Origin: Parasphingopyxis marina
Lineage (GTDB): Bacteria > Pseudomonadota > Alphaproteobacteria > Sphingomonadales > Sphingomonadaceae
Length of the DNA stretch: 64,000 nucleotides
Direction: 5' to 3'
NCBI RefSeq assembly: GCF_014237875.1
Contig: NZ_JACJVJ010000002.1
Span: forward strand, 496,001-560,000
The notes under the pieces are model-generated. The model searched no databases. It had not been told where the DNA came from and saw only the letters and a list, made by a program, of their open reading frames with translations. This document shows, one piece after another, positions 9,939 to 18,747 of the stretch (positions are counted from its first letter, which is position 1; every line of letters starts with the position of its first letter). Position numbers and translations under genes: made by a program.

Positions 9939-10870
9939 CTATTTCGGTCTTTATCGACGGCGGCCACGGCACGACGGGTCTCGAAATCCGCGATCGGCTC
10001 GCCGCGCGCGAAGAGATCGCGCTGATCGAGCTTGGCGATGCCGAGCGCAAGGACGAAGGCGCGCGGCGCGATGCGCTCCACGCCGCCGATTTCGCCGTGC
10101 TCTGCCTGCCCGACGACGCGGCCCGCGCGGCCGTGGCGCTGGCCGAGGGCGCGAATGTCCGCATCATCGACGCCTCGACCGCGCACCGGACCACGCCCGG
10201 CTGGGTTTACGGCTTCCCCGAACTGGAGGCCGGACGGCGCGAGGAAATCGCGGGCGCGGCGCGCGTCTCCAACCATGGCTGCTATGCGGCGACCTTCCTC
10301 GCCCTGGTCCGCCCGCTGGTGCGTGCCGGCCTGTTGCCTGCCGATTATCCGGTGACGGTCAATGCGACCTCGGGCTATTCGGGCGGCGGCAAGGCGATGA
10401 TCGCGGAATTCGAAAGCGGCGACGCCCCGACCGCCTTTCGCAACTATGCGCTCGCGCTCCAGCACAAGCATATTCCCGAGATGCACGAACATTCCGGCCT
10501 GGACGCCGCACCGCTCTTTTCGCCGTCGGTGGCCAACACCTATCGCGGCATGATCGTGGAGGTGCCGCTGCACCTTTCGGCGATCGCGGCCGACGCGCCC
10601 GCGCTGCGCGGCGCGCTGGCCGAGGCCTATGCCGGCAGCCGGGTCGTTACCGTGCTGGGCGAAGCCGAAACCGCAGCGCTCGACTTCGTGACCCTCGAAC
10701 GCTGCGCCGACACGGACCGGTTGGAAATCATGGTCTTCGCCAATCCCGCGACCGGCCAGGCCCGACTATGCGCGGCGCTCGACAATCTCGGCAAGGGCGC
10801 GGCGGGCAATGCGGTCCAAAGCCTCAATATCATGGCAGGGTTCGAGGAAATCACCGGATTAAGACTATAG
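9935..10870 (+). CDS. argC: N-acetyl-gamma-glutamyl-phosphate reductase (short type)
   Basis: Third step of arginine synthesis: NADPH reduction of N-acetylglutamyl phosphate to the semialdehyde. The 311 residues fit the shorter of the two ArgC types. The N-terminal nucleotide-binding motif is DGGHGTTGLEIRDRL and the active-site Cys lies in SNHGCYAATF. Further conserved parts are NATSGYSGGGK and the His-rich QHKHIPEMHEH. It overlaps the NlpC/P60 stop by four bases, although the two functions are unrelated. Confidence 0.95.
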   Translation: MTISVFIDGGHGTTGLEIRDRLAAREEIALIELGDAERKDEGARRDALHAADFAVLCLPDDAARAAVALAEGANVRIIDASTAHRTTPGWVYGFPELEAGRREEIAGAARVSNHGCYAATFLALVRPLVRAGLLPADYPVTVNATSGYSGGGKAMIAEFESGDAPTAFRNYALALQHKHIPEMHEHSGLDAAPLFSPSVANTYRGMIVEVPLHLSAIAADAPALRGALAEAYAGSRVVTVLGEAETAALDFVTLERCADTDRLEIMVFANPATGQARLCAALDNLGKGAAGNAVQSLNIMAGFEEITGLRL

Positions 10871-10879
10871 TCCCCGTAC

Positions 10880-10899
10880 TTATCCCCAGTTTATTCACA
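10880..10899 (+). promoter_or_regulatory. Two DnaA-box-like 9-mers
   Basis: The segment after argC carries TTATCCCCA (one change from TTATCCACA) and, two bases later, TTATTCACA, which fits the relaxed DnaA box TTATNCACA. Both lie in the same orientation, about 55-70 bases upstream of the GTG start of the next membrane protein. Function is inferred only from the motif; two boxes alone do not make an origin. Confidence 0.35.
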
Positions 10900-10952
10900 T
10901 TTTCCGCCGATTACGGTAGGGAGTAGCTGGGTCTGCACAAAAGGGGGCTGCC

Positions 10953-11396
10953 GTGAACACCGTTCTCAGCGCCAAACCGCCGTCATGGTTTCGAATAACC
11001 GCCGTTATCCTGTTGGTATGGAACGGTTTCGGCGTATTCCAATATCTCATGTTCTCGCTTGCCAGCCCGCAACAGCTGGCGATGCAGGTCGAAGATGAGG
11101 CCATTTACAATTTCATCGCGACCGTACCGTCCTGGGTGACCGGCGCCTTCGCGATCGCCGTCTTTGCTGGCCTGGTCGGCTCGACGGCCCTGATCGCCCG
11201 GAAAATGTGGGCGCGGTCGATGTTCATCCTCTCGCTCGCCGGCGTCCTCGTCCAGCATTTCTGGACGCTCGCGCTGAGCGACTATCTCGCCGTCGCCGGT
11301 CCCATGGCCGCGATCAGCCCGATCATCGTGATCACCGTCGCCGCTTTCGAAATCTGGATGGCCCATAAGGGCATCAAGCGCGGCTGGCTGCGCTAG
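10953..11396 (+). CDS. Small four-helix membrane protein, unknown function
   Basis: 147 residues with about four membrane helices (starting ITAVILLVWNGFGVFQYLMF; then VTGAFAIAVFAGLVGSTALI; SMFILSLAGVLVQHFWTLAL; AAISPIIVITVAAFEIWMA) and a basic C-terminus (KGIKRGWLR). The GTG start is supported by AAGGGGG eight bases upstream. The layout resembles small uncharacterised proteins common in Sphingomonadales. It is convergent with mltG. No catalytic motif is seen. Confidence 0.75.
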   Translation: MNTVLSAKPPSWFRITAVILLVWNGFGVFQYLMFSLASPQQLAMQVEDEAIYNFIATVPSWVTGAFAIAVFAGLVGSTALIARKMWARSMFILSLAGVLVQHFWTLALSDYLAVAGPMAAISPIIVITVAAFEIWMAHKGIKRGWLR

Positions 11397-11413
11397 GCCG
11401 TCAGCCGCCCGGC

Positions 11414-12385
11414 CTACATTTCGCCGCGCTGGCGGCGGATCGCATACCAGCGCTCGACATTGCGCCGATGCTCGGCATGGGTTTCGGCAAAGATATGGCC
11501 GCCCTCGCCATTGGCGACGAAGAACAGCGCGTCGGTTTCGGCGGGATTGAGCACCGCTTCGATCGCCTCACGCCCGACATTGGCGATCGGCCCGCGCGGC
11601 AGCCCGTCCATGGCATAGGTGTTGTAGCCGTTCTCCGCGGCAATTTCCGAGCGCCGGATACGGCGGCCCAGCGGGCGGCCCCGGGTGACCGGGTAGATGA
11701 TCGTCGGATCGGCCTGCAACCGCATCCCGATCCGCAAGCGGTTCGAATAGACGCCGGCGATGATCGGGCGTTCCGCGGCGACGCCGGTCTCCTTTTCGAC
11801 GATCGAGGCGAGGATCACGGCTTCGCGAGGGCTGCGGACCACCGTGTCGGGGCTGCGCGCTTCCCATAGCCGGGCCAGTTCGCGTTCCATCGCCGCCTGC
11901 ATCCGGGCGACGACCGCAGCGCGGCTCTCCCCGCGCTCATAGGCGTAGCTGTCGGCGAGCAGCGATCCTTCGGCGGGAACCGGGATGTCTCCGGTCAGCA
12001 GTTCGTTCGCCATCAACCGGTCGTGCACCAGCACCGAAGGCATGCCTTCGGGAACCGTCACGAAGCGCTGGACGGGTACGGCTTCCTGCAGGATGCGCAG
12101 CACTTCGCTGGGGCTGACTTCGGCCGGCATTTCATATTCGCCGGCGCGGATCGGCGCGTTGCCGCCCAGGAAACGCGCAAACAGCAGGAACCGGTCGGCC
12201 GAAGCGATCACGCCGACATCCTCCAGCCGGTGCGCTGCGCCGGTGAGCGTCGCGCCGTCGTCGATCGTGATCGTCGTCGCTTCTTCCAGCGGGCCGGCGC
12301 CGTGCCAGCCCCCATAGACCGCGACCGCCCCGAACAGCGCCAGGGCCGAAAGGAGCGCCAGCGCGATACGACCGAATTTCCACAT
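11414..12385 (-). CDS. mltG: Endolytic murein transglycosylase MltG
   Basis: Inner-membrane-anchored lytic transglycosylase that cuts nascent glycan strands and so sets their length. 323 residues: one N-terminal membrane helix (ALALLSALALFGAVAVYGGW), a LysM-like subdomain, then the YceG core. The catalytic Glu is in ILASIVEKETGV and the family motif QADPTIIYPVT is present. It is last in the minus-strand fatty acid cluster, ten bases after fabF, an arrangement also common in other bacteria. Confidence 0.95.
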   Translation of the reverse strand: MWKFGRIALALLSALALFGAVAVYGGWHGAGPLEEATTITIDDGATLTGAAHRLEDVGVIASADRFLLFARFLGGNAPIRAGEYEMPAEVSPSEVLRILQEAVPVQRFVTVPEGMPSVLVHDRLMANELLTGDIPVPAEGSLLADSYAYERGESRAAVVARMQAAMERELARLWEARSPDTVVRSPREAVILASIVEKETGVAAERPIIAGVYSNRLRIGMRLQADPTIIYPVTRGRPLGRRIRRSEIAAENGYNTYAMDGLPRGPIANVGREAIEAVLNPAETDALFFVANGEGGHIFAETHAEHRRNVERWYAIRRQRGEM

Positions 12386-12394
12386 TGGCTTGGC

Positions 12395-13660
12395 CTAGAC
12401 GGCTTTCATCACGAGGCTGGCATTGGTGCCGCCGAACCCGAAGCTGTTGTTGAGCACGGCCTTCACTTCGCGTTCGCGCGCCTGGTGCGGAACGAGGTCC
12501 ATGCCTTCGGTGCCTTCTTCGGGATCGTCGAGATTGAGCGTCGGCGGCACGATCTGGTCGCGCAGCGCAAGGATGCAGAAGATCGATTCGACCGCGCCCG
12601 CGCCGCCCAGAAGGTGGCCGATGGCCGATTTGGTCGAGCTCATCGACAGGGAGCCGGCGGCATCGCCGAACAGGCGCTTGACCGAATCCAGCTCGATCAG
12701 GTCGGCCATGGTCGAGGTGCCGTGCGCGTTGATATAATCGATATCCGCGGCATCGATCCCGGCCTTGCGCATCGCCATTTCCATCGAGCGATAAGCGCCG
12801 AGCCCTTCGGGATGGGGCGCGGTGACATGATGGGCGTCGCCCGTCAGGCCATAGCCGACGACTTCGGCGTAGATGTTCGCGCCGCGCGCCTTGGCATGTT
12901 CATATTCTTCCAGCACGACGACACCCGCGCCTTCGCCCATCACGAAACCGCTGCGGCCTTTGTCATAGGGCCGGCTCGCCCCTTCCGGATCGTCGTTGCG
13001 ATCGGTGCAGAGCGCCCTGGCTTGCGCGAAGCCGGCGATGCCGATCGGACAGATCGCGCATTCGGACCCGCCGGCGAGCATGACATCGGCATCGTCGAGC
13101 GCGATCATCCGCGCGGCATCGCCGATCGAATGCGCGCCGGTCGAACAGGCGGTGACCACGGCGTGGTTCGGGCCCATCAGGCCGTATTTGATCGACACCT
13201 GTCCGGAGATGAGGTTGATGAGGCGACCATGGACGAAGTGGGGGCTGACGCGGCCGGGACCTTTTTCGGCCAGCAGCAGCGATTCGCTTTCGATCCCGGG
13301 AAGCCCGCCGATACCCGAACCGATCGAAACGCCGGCGCGGAAACGTTCTTCCTCGGTCATGTCCGTGAGCCCGGCATCCTCGATCGCCTGGCCGGCGGCA
13401 TCGATCCCGAAGATGATGAACGGATCGACCTGGCGCTGAATCTTGTGATCGACCCGCAAGCCCGGATCGAATCCGAATTCATGCTCCGGCGGCTTCACTT
13501 CGCAGGCGATAGTGCATTTCTGATCGACGGGATCGAACCGGGTGATCTGGCCCGCGCCGGACTTGCCGGCGAGCAGGTTTTTCCATGTGGTTTCGACATC
13601 GCCGCCCAAAGGCGTGACGAGACCCAGTCCGGTGACGACTACACGGCGCATTTCAAACAC
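12395..13660 (-). CDS. fabF: Beta-ketoacyl-ACP synthase II
   Basis: Condenses malonyl-ACP with the growing acyl-ACP in type II fatty acid synthesis. 421 residues. The catalytic triad is visible: Cys in TACSTGAHSI, His in NAHGTSTMADL and His in GHLLGGAGAVE. The glycine-rich C-terminal NNSFGFGGTNASL is typical. The gene follows acpP, with an intervening terminator-like hairpin, and precedes mltG. Confidence 0.97.
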   Translation of the reverse strand: MFEMRRVVVTGLGLVTPLGGDVETTWKNLLAGKSGAGQITRFDPVDQKCTIACEVKPPEHEFGFDPGLRVDHKIQRQVDPFIIFGIDAAGQAIEDAGLTDMTEEERFRAGVSIGSGIGGLPGIESESLLLAEKGPGRVSPHFVHGRLINLISGQVSIKYGLMGPNHAVVTACSTGAHSIGDAARMIALDDADVMLAGGSECAICPIGIAGFAQARALCTDRNDDPEGASRPYDKGRSGFVMGEGAGVVVLEEYEHAKARGANIYAEVVGYGLTGDAHHVTAPHPEGLGAYRSMEMAMRKAGIDAADIDYINAHGTSTMADLIELDSVKRLFGDAAGSLSMSSTKSAIGHLLGGAGAVESIFCILALRDQIVPPTLNLDDPEEGTEGMDLVPHQAREREVKAVLNNSFGFGGTNASLVMKAV

Positions 13661-13675
13661 TCCTCAACGCGAAGA

Positions 13676-13714
13676 AAAACGGCTCCCCGATCGTCTAGGC
13701 CGGAGAGCCGTTTT
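13676..13714 (-). terminator. Hairpin with T-run between acpP and fabF
   Basis: On the minus strand AAAACGGCTC pairs perfectly with GAGCCGTTTT (10 bp, 19-base loop), and the 3' arm runs into TTTT. It sits just after acpP and just before fabF, so it probably stops part of the transcription, giving more acpP than fabF mRNA. The partial-termination role is inferred. Confidence 0.7.
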
Positions 13715-13777
13715 GACAAATTTCGGCTCGGTCGCTGACCGGGCTATGATTGCCCCCGTTTACCGGGTTTTCGGCAA

Positions 13778-14014
13778 TCAGGCGTTCTGCTTGTCGATAT
13801 AGGCGATCGCGTCCTTCACGGTCGCGATGTCCTCGGCGGCATCGTCCGGAATTTCGACGCCGAATTCTTCCTCGAACGCCATGACCAGTTCGACGATGTC
13901 GAGGCTGTCTGCACCCAGATCGTCGATGAAGGCGGCATCCTCGGTCACCTTGTCGGCCTCGACGCCGAGATGCTCGGTGACGATCTTTTTCACACGATCG
14001 GCGGTGTCGCTCAT
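13778..14014 (-). CDS. acpP: Acyl carrier protein
   Basis: 78-residue acidic carrier of acyl chains in fatty acid synthesis. The phosphopantetheine attachment serine is in [18 protein letters not shown]. The protein is the standard size and has the standard N-terminus ([16 protein letters not shown]). It lies between fabG and fabF, the classical fab cluster order. Confidence 0.98.
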   Translation of the reverse strand: MSDTADRVKKIVTEHLGVEADKVTEDAAFIDDLGADSLDIVELVMAFEEEFGVEIPDDAAEDIATVKDAIAYIDKQNA

Positions 14015-14098
14015 GAATTATCCTTTGCTTTTCTGATTCCCGAATTTCCTAGTAGCCCGCGCTTTCGCGCGCAAGCCCCGTTCATTCCTCTCGAAGGC

Positions 14099-14839
14099 CT
14101 ATAACATCGCCATTCCGCCGTTCACATGCAAGGTTTGTCCCGTCACATAAGCGGCTTCGTCCGACGACAGATAGACGGCGGCGGCGGCGACGTCCGCGCC
14201 TTCGCCCAGCTTTCCCGCTGGAATCCGGCCCAAAAGCGCCTCTTTCTGCGCCTCGGGCAGTTCGTCGGTCATCGGCGAGGTGATGAAACCCGGCGCGATG
14301 CAATTGACGGTGATGCCGCGGCTCGCGACTTCCTGCGCCAGCGCTTTCGACATGCCGACGAGCCCGGCTTTCGAGGCGGCATAATTGGCCTGGCCCGGAT
14401 TGCCGGTCGCGCCGACCACCGAGGTGATCGAAACGATCCGGCCCGTGCGGGCGCGCATCATCGGTTTGATCGCGGCGCGGGCGAGCCGGAACCCGGCCTC
14501 CAGGTTCACCCGGATCACCATGTCCCATTCCTCGTCCTTCATCCGCATCGCGAGATTATCGCGCGTAACCCCGGCATTGTTGACGAGGATATCGAGCTGC
14601 CCCAGCGCCTCGACGGCAGCGGGCACCAGCGCATCCACGGCTTCGGGATCGGAAAGATCGCACCGCAGGATCACGGGATCGCCGCCGATCTCGGCCGCCA
14701 CGGCCTTCAGCGCGTCCTCGCGCGTACCCGACAGCGCGACGCGCGCACCCTGCGCGGCCAGCGCCTTGGCGATGGCGGACCCGATGCCGCCCGAAGCGCC
14801 GGTCACCAGCGCGGTTTTGCCTGAAAGATCGAACATCAT
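14099..14839 (-). CDS. fabG: 3-oxoacyl-ACP reductase
   Basis: NADPH-dependent reduction of 3-oxoacyl-ACP in fatty acid elongation. 246 residues, classical short-chain dehydrogenase. The cofactor site is TGASGGIGSAIA, with the NNAG motif (ILVNNAGVTRDNLAMRMK) and the catalytic Ser-Tyr-Lys set (SITSVVGATGNPGQANYAASK). The C-terminal GQTLHVNGGMAML is typical of FabG. It is seven bases after fabD. Confidence 0.97.
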   Translation of the reverse strand: MMFDLSGKTALVTGASGGIGSAIAKALAAQGARVALSGTREDALKAVAAEIGGDPVILRCDLSDPEAVDALVPAAVEALGQLDILVNNAGVTRDNLAMRMKDEEWDMVIRVNLEAGFRLARAAIKPMMRARTGRIVSITSVVGATGNPGQANYAASKAGLVGMSKALAQEVASRGITVNCIAPGFITSPMTDELPEAQKEALLGRIPAGKLGEGADVAAAAVYLSSDEAAYVTGQTLHVNGGMAML

Positions 14840-14845
14840 TTTTCC

Positions 14846-15781
14846 TTACAGAATTTTCGCCAGCGCCTCGACATCGTCCATCGAAACGACGCTGGTCTGG
14901 TCGGCCTCGGGCGCGATGCGTTTCACCATCGGCGCGACGACCTTGCCGCCGAATTCGATGAAATGGGTGACGCCCTGTTTCGCCATTTCCTCGATGCTCT
15001 CGCGCCAGCGGACCATCGCCGTCACCTGCTCGACGAGCAGCCCGCGGATCGCCTCATGCTCGCCGACCGGCGAGGCGGTGACATTGGCGTAGAGCATCGC
15101 GGCAAGCGGATGGATTTCGACCGTTTCCAGCGCCTCGTTCATCGCGTCGGCGGCCGGCTTCATCAGCGGGCAGTGGAACGGCGCGGAAACGGCAAGCGGC
15201 ATCGCCCGGCGCGCGCCGCGTTCCTTGCCGAGATCGCAGGCGCGTTCGACGGCGGCGGAATGGCCCGAAATCACGATCTGCCCGGGCGCATTGTCGTTGG
15301 CGATCACGCAGACATCGCCTTCGGCCGCTTCTTCGACCACCGCCTCGGCGGCATCGAAATCGAGGCCGAGGAACACCGCCATCGCCCCCTCGCCCACCGG
15401 CACCGCGGCCTGCATCGCCTGGCCGCGGCGCTTCAGCAGCTTCGCCGTCGTCGCGAGATCGAAGCCGCCCGCCGCGCAGAGCGCCGTATATTCGCCAAGG
15501 CTGTGACCGGCGACGAAATCGGCGGTGCCCGCAAGCGCGATCCCGGCTTCCTTTTCCAGCACGCGCAGCACGGCGATGGCATTGGCCATGATCGCGGGCT
15601 GGGCGTTCTCGGTCAGCGTCAGTTCGTCTTCCGGCCCTTCGCGCATCAGCTTGGAGAGATTTTGGCCGAGCGCCTCGTCGACCTCCTCGAACACTTCGCG
15701 GGCCGCCGCGCTGGCGTCGGCCAGATCCCTGCCCATGCCGACGACCTGGCTGCCCTGTCCCGGAAAGATGAATGCGCGCAT
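14846..15781 (-). CDS. fabD: Malonyl-CoA-ACP transacylase
   Basis: Transfers malonyl from CoA to ACP, feeding fatty acid synthesis. 311 residues from the chosen start MRAFIFPGQGSQVVGMG, preceded by an AAGGGG site; the frame is open a further 18 codons upstream. The active-site Ser is in GHSLGEYTAL, with the catalytic His in APFHCPLM. First gene of the minus-strand run fabD-fabG-acpP-fabF-mltG. Confidence 0.97.
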   Translation of the reverse strand: MRAFIFPGQGSQVVGMGRDLADASAAAREVFEEVDEALGQNLSKLMREGPEDELTLTENAQPAIMANAIAVLRVLEKEAGIALAGTADFVAGHSLGEYTALCAAGGFDLATTAKLLKRRGQAMQAAVPVGEGAMAVFLGLDFDAAEAVVEEAAEGDVCVIANDNAPGQIVISGHSAAVERACDLGKERGARRAMPLAVSAPFHCPLMKPAADAMNEALETVEIHPLAAMLYANVTASPVGEHEAIRGLLVEQVTAMVRWRESIEEMAKQGVTHFIEFGGKVVAPMVKRIAPEADQTSVVSMDDVEALAKIL

Positions 15782-15859
15782 TATTGACCCCTTCACGTTT
15801 GCGCTTCGACTAGGCAGCGGCGCGGCGCAAGGCAAGCGTTCGCCGGTCCCGTGCCCTCG

Positions 15860-16291
15860 TCAGAGCAGCACGATGCGAAACGCGGCGCGTGCGCGGGCAA
15901 CGGTTTTCCCGTCGGCCCGGATATCGGCTTCGGCATGGCAATTGCTTCGTCCGGCTTTCGAGAACAGCGTGTCGAACTCCAGCCACTGCCCCTGTTTCGC
16001 GACACCGAGATAGTCGACGGTCATCGAGGTGGTCCACAGATTCTGCACCTTTTGCCCCGCCGCGCGCAGCTTGATGGCGCTCGACATGCCCATCGCCTGA
16101 TCGGCGAGCGCGGCGAACAGCCCGCCATGGACGGTCCCGCGGGAATTGCAGTGCGGCTCCCGCACCGTCAGCGCTATCACCAGCCGGTCCGGCTCCATCC
16201 GGCAAAAGAGCGGGCGCCACGGCTCGAGCAGCGGGCTTTCGCGCGTGAACGGTTCAAAGCCGTCGGGAATTTCTGCGGCAGCATCGACCAT
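15860..16291 (-). CDS. PaaI-type hotdog thioesterase
   Basis: Predicted acyl-CoA thioesterase with a hotdog fold, 143 residues from the chosen start MVDAAAEIPDGFEPF. The active-site region reads SRGTVHGGLFAALADQAMG, the usual PaaI/YbgC-like HGG motif. Longer starts (16330 or 16408) are possible, but the longest would overlap the divergent membrane protein. None of the candidate starts has a clear ribosome site, so the start is uncertain. Substrate unknown. Confidence 0.82.
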   Translation of the reverse strand: MVDAAAEIPDGFEPFTRESPLLEPWRPLFCRMEPDRLVIALTVREPHCNSRGTVHGGLFAALADQAMGMSSAIKLRAAGQKVQNLWTTSMTVDYLGVAKQGQWLEFDTLFSKAGRSNCHAEADIRADGKTVARARAAFRIVLL

Positions 16292-16395
16292 CCATGAATT
16301 GGACGGGCGAATGCCGCGCCTGTCAAGCATGCCGGGCGTAACCTTCCGCCCCGGCGCAGCGAAGCACGACAAAATACGCGCAAGGGGACGAAACC

Positions 16396-17058
16396 ATGGA
16401 CATGACAACCAAAGGCGCCGGCACGATTATCGCCATCGCGCTGATCGTCAGCATCGCGACGCAAATCTTCTACATGGCGACGCTGGGCGGACCGCAACCG
16501 TCCGATCCGGCGGCGGGCGTGACCCATGCCGATGTCGTCGCCTATTTCACCGAACGTTGGGCCGAGATCGCCGCGGTCTGGATGATCGAACTTGCAGCCT
16601 TCGCGCTGATCGCGATCGCCGCGCTGGTCGCGATGACGCGCGGCGCCCCCATGTCCTGGGCATGGGGCGCCCTTGCTCTGGCGGGCGCGTTCAATCTCAT
16701 CCAGCTCGGCATGGGCCTTGCCATGTTCAAACCGGCCGCTACCGGCGGCGCGGAGCTGCAACCGGTGCTGGATATTATCGTCAGCGGCGCCTTCTTCTTC
16801 TATTTTCTCGCCAAGGCGCTGATCGGACTCGCCGGGATCGGCTTCGGCCTCGCCCTTTGGCGCGAGCCATCCGCGATGACGAAGGTCGTCGCCATATCGA
16901 GCATCCTGGTCGGCGCGGCTGCGGCCATCGCCAATATCGCGACCTTGCCGCAGGGCATGGCGCTGATCTTCCCGGCGGGCGCAACCGGGACGGCGGCGGC
17001 ACTGTTTACAGGCCTGGCGGCGATGCTCGTCGCCCGGCAGGCCGGCGCGAAGGAATAG
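16396..17058 (+). CDS. Six-helix membrane protein, unknown function
   Basis: 220 residues with about six hydrophobic segments (first GTIIAIALIVSIATQIFYMA; then VWMIELAAFALIAIAALVAM, WGALALAGAFNLIQLGMGLA, FFFYFLAKALIGLAGIGFGL and two more). A loop with THADVVAYFTERWAEIA recalls uncharacterised alphaproteobacterial membrane proteins. It starts after a CAAGGGGA site. No catalytic residues recognised, and no operon partner. Confidence 0.72.
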   Translation: MDMTTKGAGTIIAIALIVSIATQIFYMATLGGPQPSDPAAGVTHADVVAYFTERWAEIAAVWMIELAAFALIAIAALVAMTRGAPMSWAWGALALAGAFNLIQLGMGLAMFKPAATGGAELQPVLDIIVSGAFFFYFLAKALIGLAGIGFGLALWREPSAMTKVVAISSILVGAAAAIANIATLPQGMALIFPAGATGTAAALFTGLAAMLVARQAGAKE

Positions 17059-17172
17059 CCCGGGGCCGGCGCAAAAAAATGCGTCGGCCGGCACACTTTG
17101 CCTCTTGTCACTGCCGCCATCGCTGCATTATGTTGCAACGCACAATAACGATAAGATGGCGGACGGTAAAAA

Positions 17173-17472
17173 GTGAGCGAGACACGATTGCAGCTTATGG
17201 AGGGGATTGCGCGTCAAAAGGCGGTCCTTGCCCATTATAACGGCAACCAGATGAAACTGGCCCCGCATTTGCTGTTCGAGCGCCATGGCGACCTGTTCGT
17301 CAGCGCGTTGAACATGAGCAAGAACTGGCGGTCGGACGACGAGCGCCGGCTCGGCCATTTCAAGCTCGACGGCCTTGCCCGGACGGAATTGACGGAAGAA
17401 GGTTTCGAGCCCCTGCCCTCGTTCCAGCCCGCCGCACCGAAGCCGGACGACACGCTTCTCCTCGCCATCTAG
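17173..17472 (+). CDS. Free-standing WYL-like small protein
   Basis: 99 residues with a GTG start. Residues about 28-78 (HLLFERHGDLFVSALNMSK, then ERRLGHFKLDGLARTELTEE) have the strand and FKLDGL pattern of the C-terminal half of a WYL domain, which in larger regulators binds ligands or nucleic acid. No helix-turn-helix is present. The assignment to WYL is tentative. It stands alone, 78 bases before the JmjC/cupin gene on the same strand. A complete WYL regulator lies 2 kb downstream. Confidence 0.6.
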   Translation: MSETRLQLMEGIARQKAVLAHYNGNQMKLAPHLLFERHGDLFVSALNMSKNWRSDDERRLGHFKLDGLARTELTEEGFEPLPSFQPAAPKPDDTLLLAI

Positions 17473-17550
17473 GCGCGAATCCGCCGCCTGTTCGCCGCCC
17501 TAGGTTCCGCGCGCGCGCTCATCTATGCTCGCTTCCGAAAGGACGGCGCG

Positions 17551-18720
17551 ATGACGGATTGCCAGTCGCACAGCTATACGCTCGCCGATGCGCTACTGGC
17601 GCCGACGGGCGCTGAAACCTTCCTTGCCGATGCCTATGCGCGCCGCGCGATGCATTTTGCAGCGCCCGATCCTGCACGGTTCACCGATTATGCGGAGGTT
17701 GCGGAAATCGAGGCGCTGATGCGCGCCCCGGGCTTTTTCGACACGCTCACCGTGGCGTTGCGCATAATCGGCCAGGATGCGCCTGCGTTCGCGAGCCGGC
17801 CCGCCGATGTCTACGAAAACCTCTCCAAGGGCGGCGCCGTGCAATTTGTCGGCATAGAGCGCGTGCTGCCCGATACGCATCCGCTCGCCAGCGCGTTTCA
17901 GGCGCTGGGCGCGCTGATCGGCGCAAAGCCGCAGAAGATAGCGGTCTTCCTGTCGCCGCCCGGCCAGGCCATCCCGGTCCACAAGGACCCGTTCGAGGTT
18001 TTCACCCTGCAGATTGCGGGGCGCAAAACCTGGCATCTGTTCGATTTCCATGCGCCGATGACGGCCGACGAGGCGATCGACCCCGGCCAGCCGCCGCGGG
18101 AAAGCGTCACGCTGGAACCCGGCGACATGCTCTACGTGCCGAAGGGACAGGCGCACCGCGTGGATTCAGGCGAAGGTCTCGCGATTTCGGCTTCGCTGGT
18201 GTTCGCGCCGCCCAGCTGGGAAAAACTGGCGGACTATCTGGCCGAAACGATCGGCGACGACCGCGACTTTTGGCAGGCCTTGCCGCCCGATGGCATAGCC
18301 GGGGATTTCGAAGCGATGCGCGGAAAACTCAAGGCCGCGCTGGATGCGCTCGATCCGACGGCTTTTGCGGCGCGGATCGCAGCGGAGCGGGCCGCGTCCC
18401 TTCAGGGTTTGCCCGCCAACCATCTGGAAACCGCGCTCGCCGTGGACATATTCGATGCCGATACGCTGATCCGGCTTCGTCCCGGCCCGGCTCCGCTGGT
18501 CAGCAGCGATGGCGAAAGGGCATTCCTCGTCAGCGCCTATGACGACCCCATAAGCGGCCCGATCGACGCGCTGGCGGCGTTCCGGTTTATCGCCGAAGCG
18601 ACATCGCCGTTCCGGATCGTCGACATATGTTCGGTGCTGAGCCCGTCATCCAAGGTCGCGATCGCGCGCAAACTCGCGCGCCGCGGCGTCGTCCAGATCG
18701 TGTCGGGCCGCGACGGATAG
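17551..18720 (+). CDS. JmjC/cupin-4 type Fe(II)/2-oxoglutarate oxygenase
   Basis: 389 residues, about the size of the bacterial ribosomal oxygenase RoxA/YcfD. The double-stranded beta-helix shows the iron triad: His144 and Asp146 in IPVHKDPFEVFTLQIAGRK and His202 in YVPKGQAHRV. The segment FTLQIAGRKTWHLF is the usual strand after HxD in cupin-4 proteins, and the Lys/Trp there suit 2-oxoglutarate binding. The C-terminal ~150 residues are helical and divergent. AAAGGA precedes the start. The gene faces, tail to tail and 27 bases apart, a small double-glycine-leader peptide, which makes peptide hydroxylation a reasonable guess; the known family alternatives are ribosomal protein or tRNA hydroxylases. 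Confidence 0.82.
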   Translation: MTDCQSHSYTLADALLAPTGAETFLADAYARRAMHFAAPDPARFTDYAEVAEIEALMRAPGFFDTLTVALRIIGQDAPAFASRPADVYENLSKGGAVQFVGIERVLPDTHPLASAFQALGALIGAKPQKIAVFLSPPGQAIPVHKDPFEVFTLQIAGRKTWHLFDFHAPMTADEAIDPGQPPRESVTLEPGDMLYVPKGQAHRVDSGEGLAISASLVFAPPSWEKLADYLAETIGDDRDFWQALPPDGIAGDFEAMRGKLKAALDALDPTAFAARIAAERAASLQGLPANHLETALAVDIFDADTLIRLRPGPAPLVSSDGERAFLVSAYDDPISGPIDALAAFRFIAEATSPFRIVDICSVLSPSSKVAIARKLARRGVVQIVSGRDG

Positions 18721-18727
18721 GCCGCGA

Positions 18728-18743
18728 ACCGGCGGGAGCCGGT
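18728..18743. terminator. Hairpin between convergent JmjC and peptide genes
   Basis: ACCGGC and GCCGGT form a perfect six-base stem with a GGGA loop between the two convergent stops. No T-run follows on either strand, so a termination role is only suggested by position. Confidence 0.35.
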
Positions 18744-18747
18744 CCGG

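Noticed and set aside
12023-13738. A 571-codon plus-strand open frame
   Set aside because: Antisense to mltG and fabF; same low-complexity composition, no motif.
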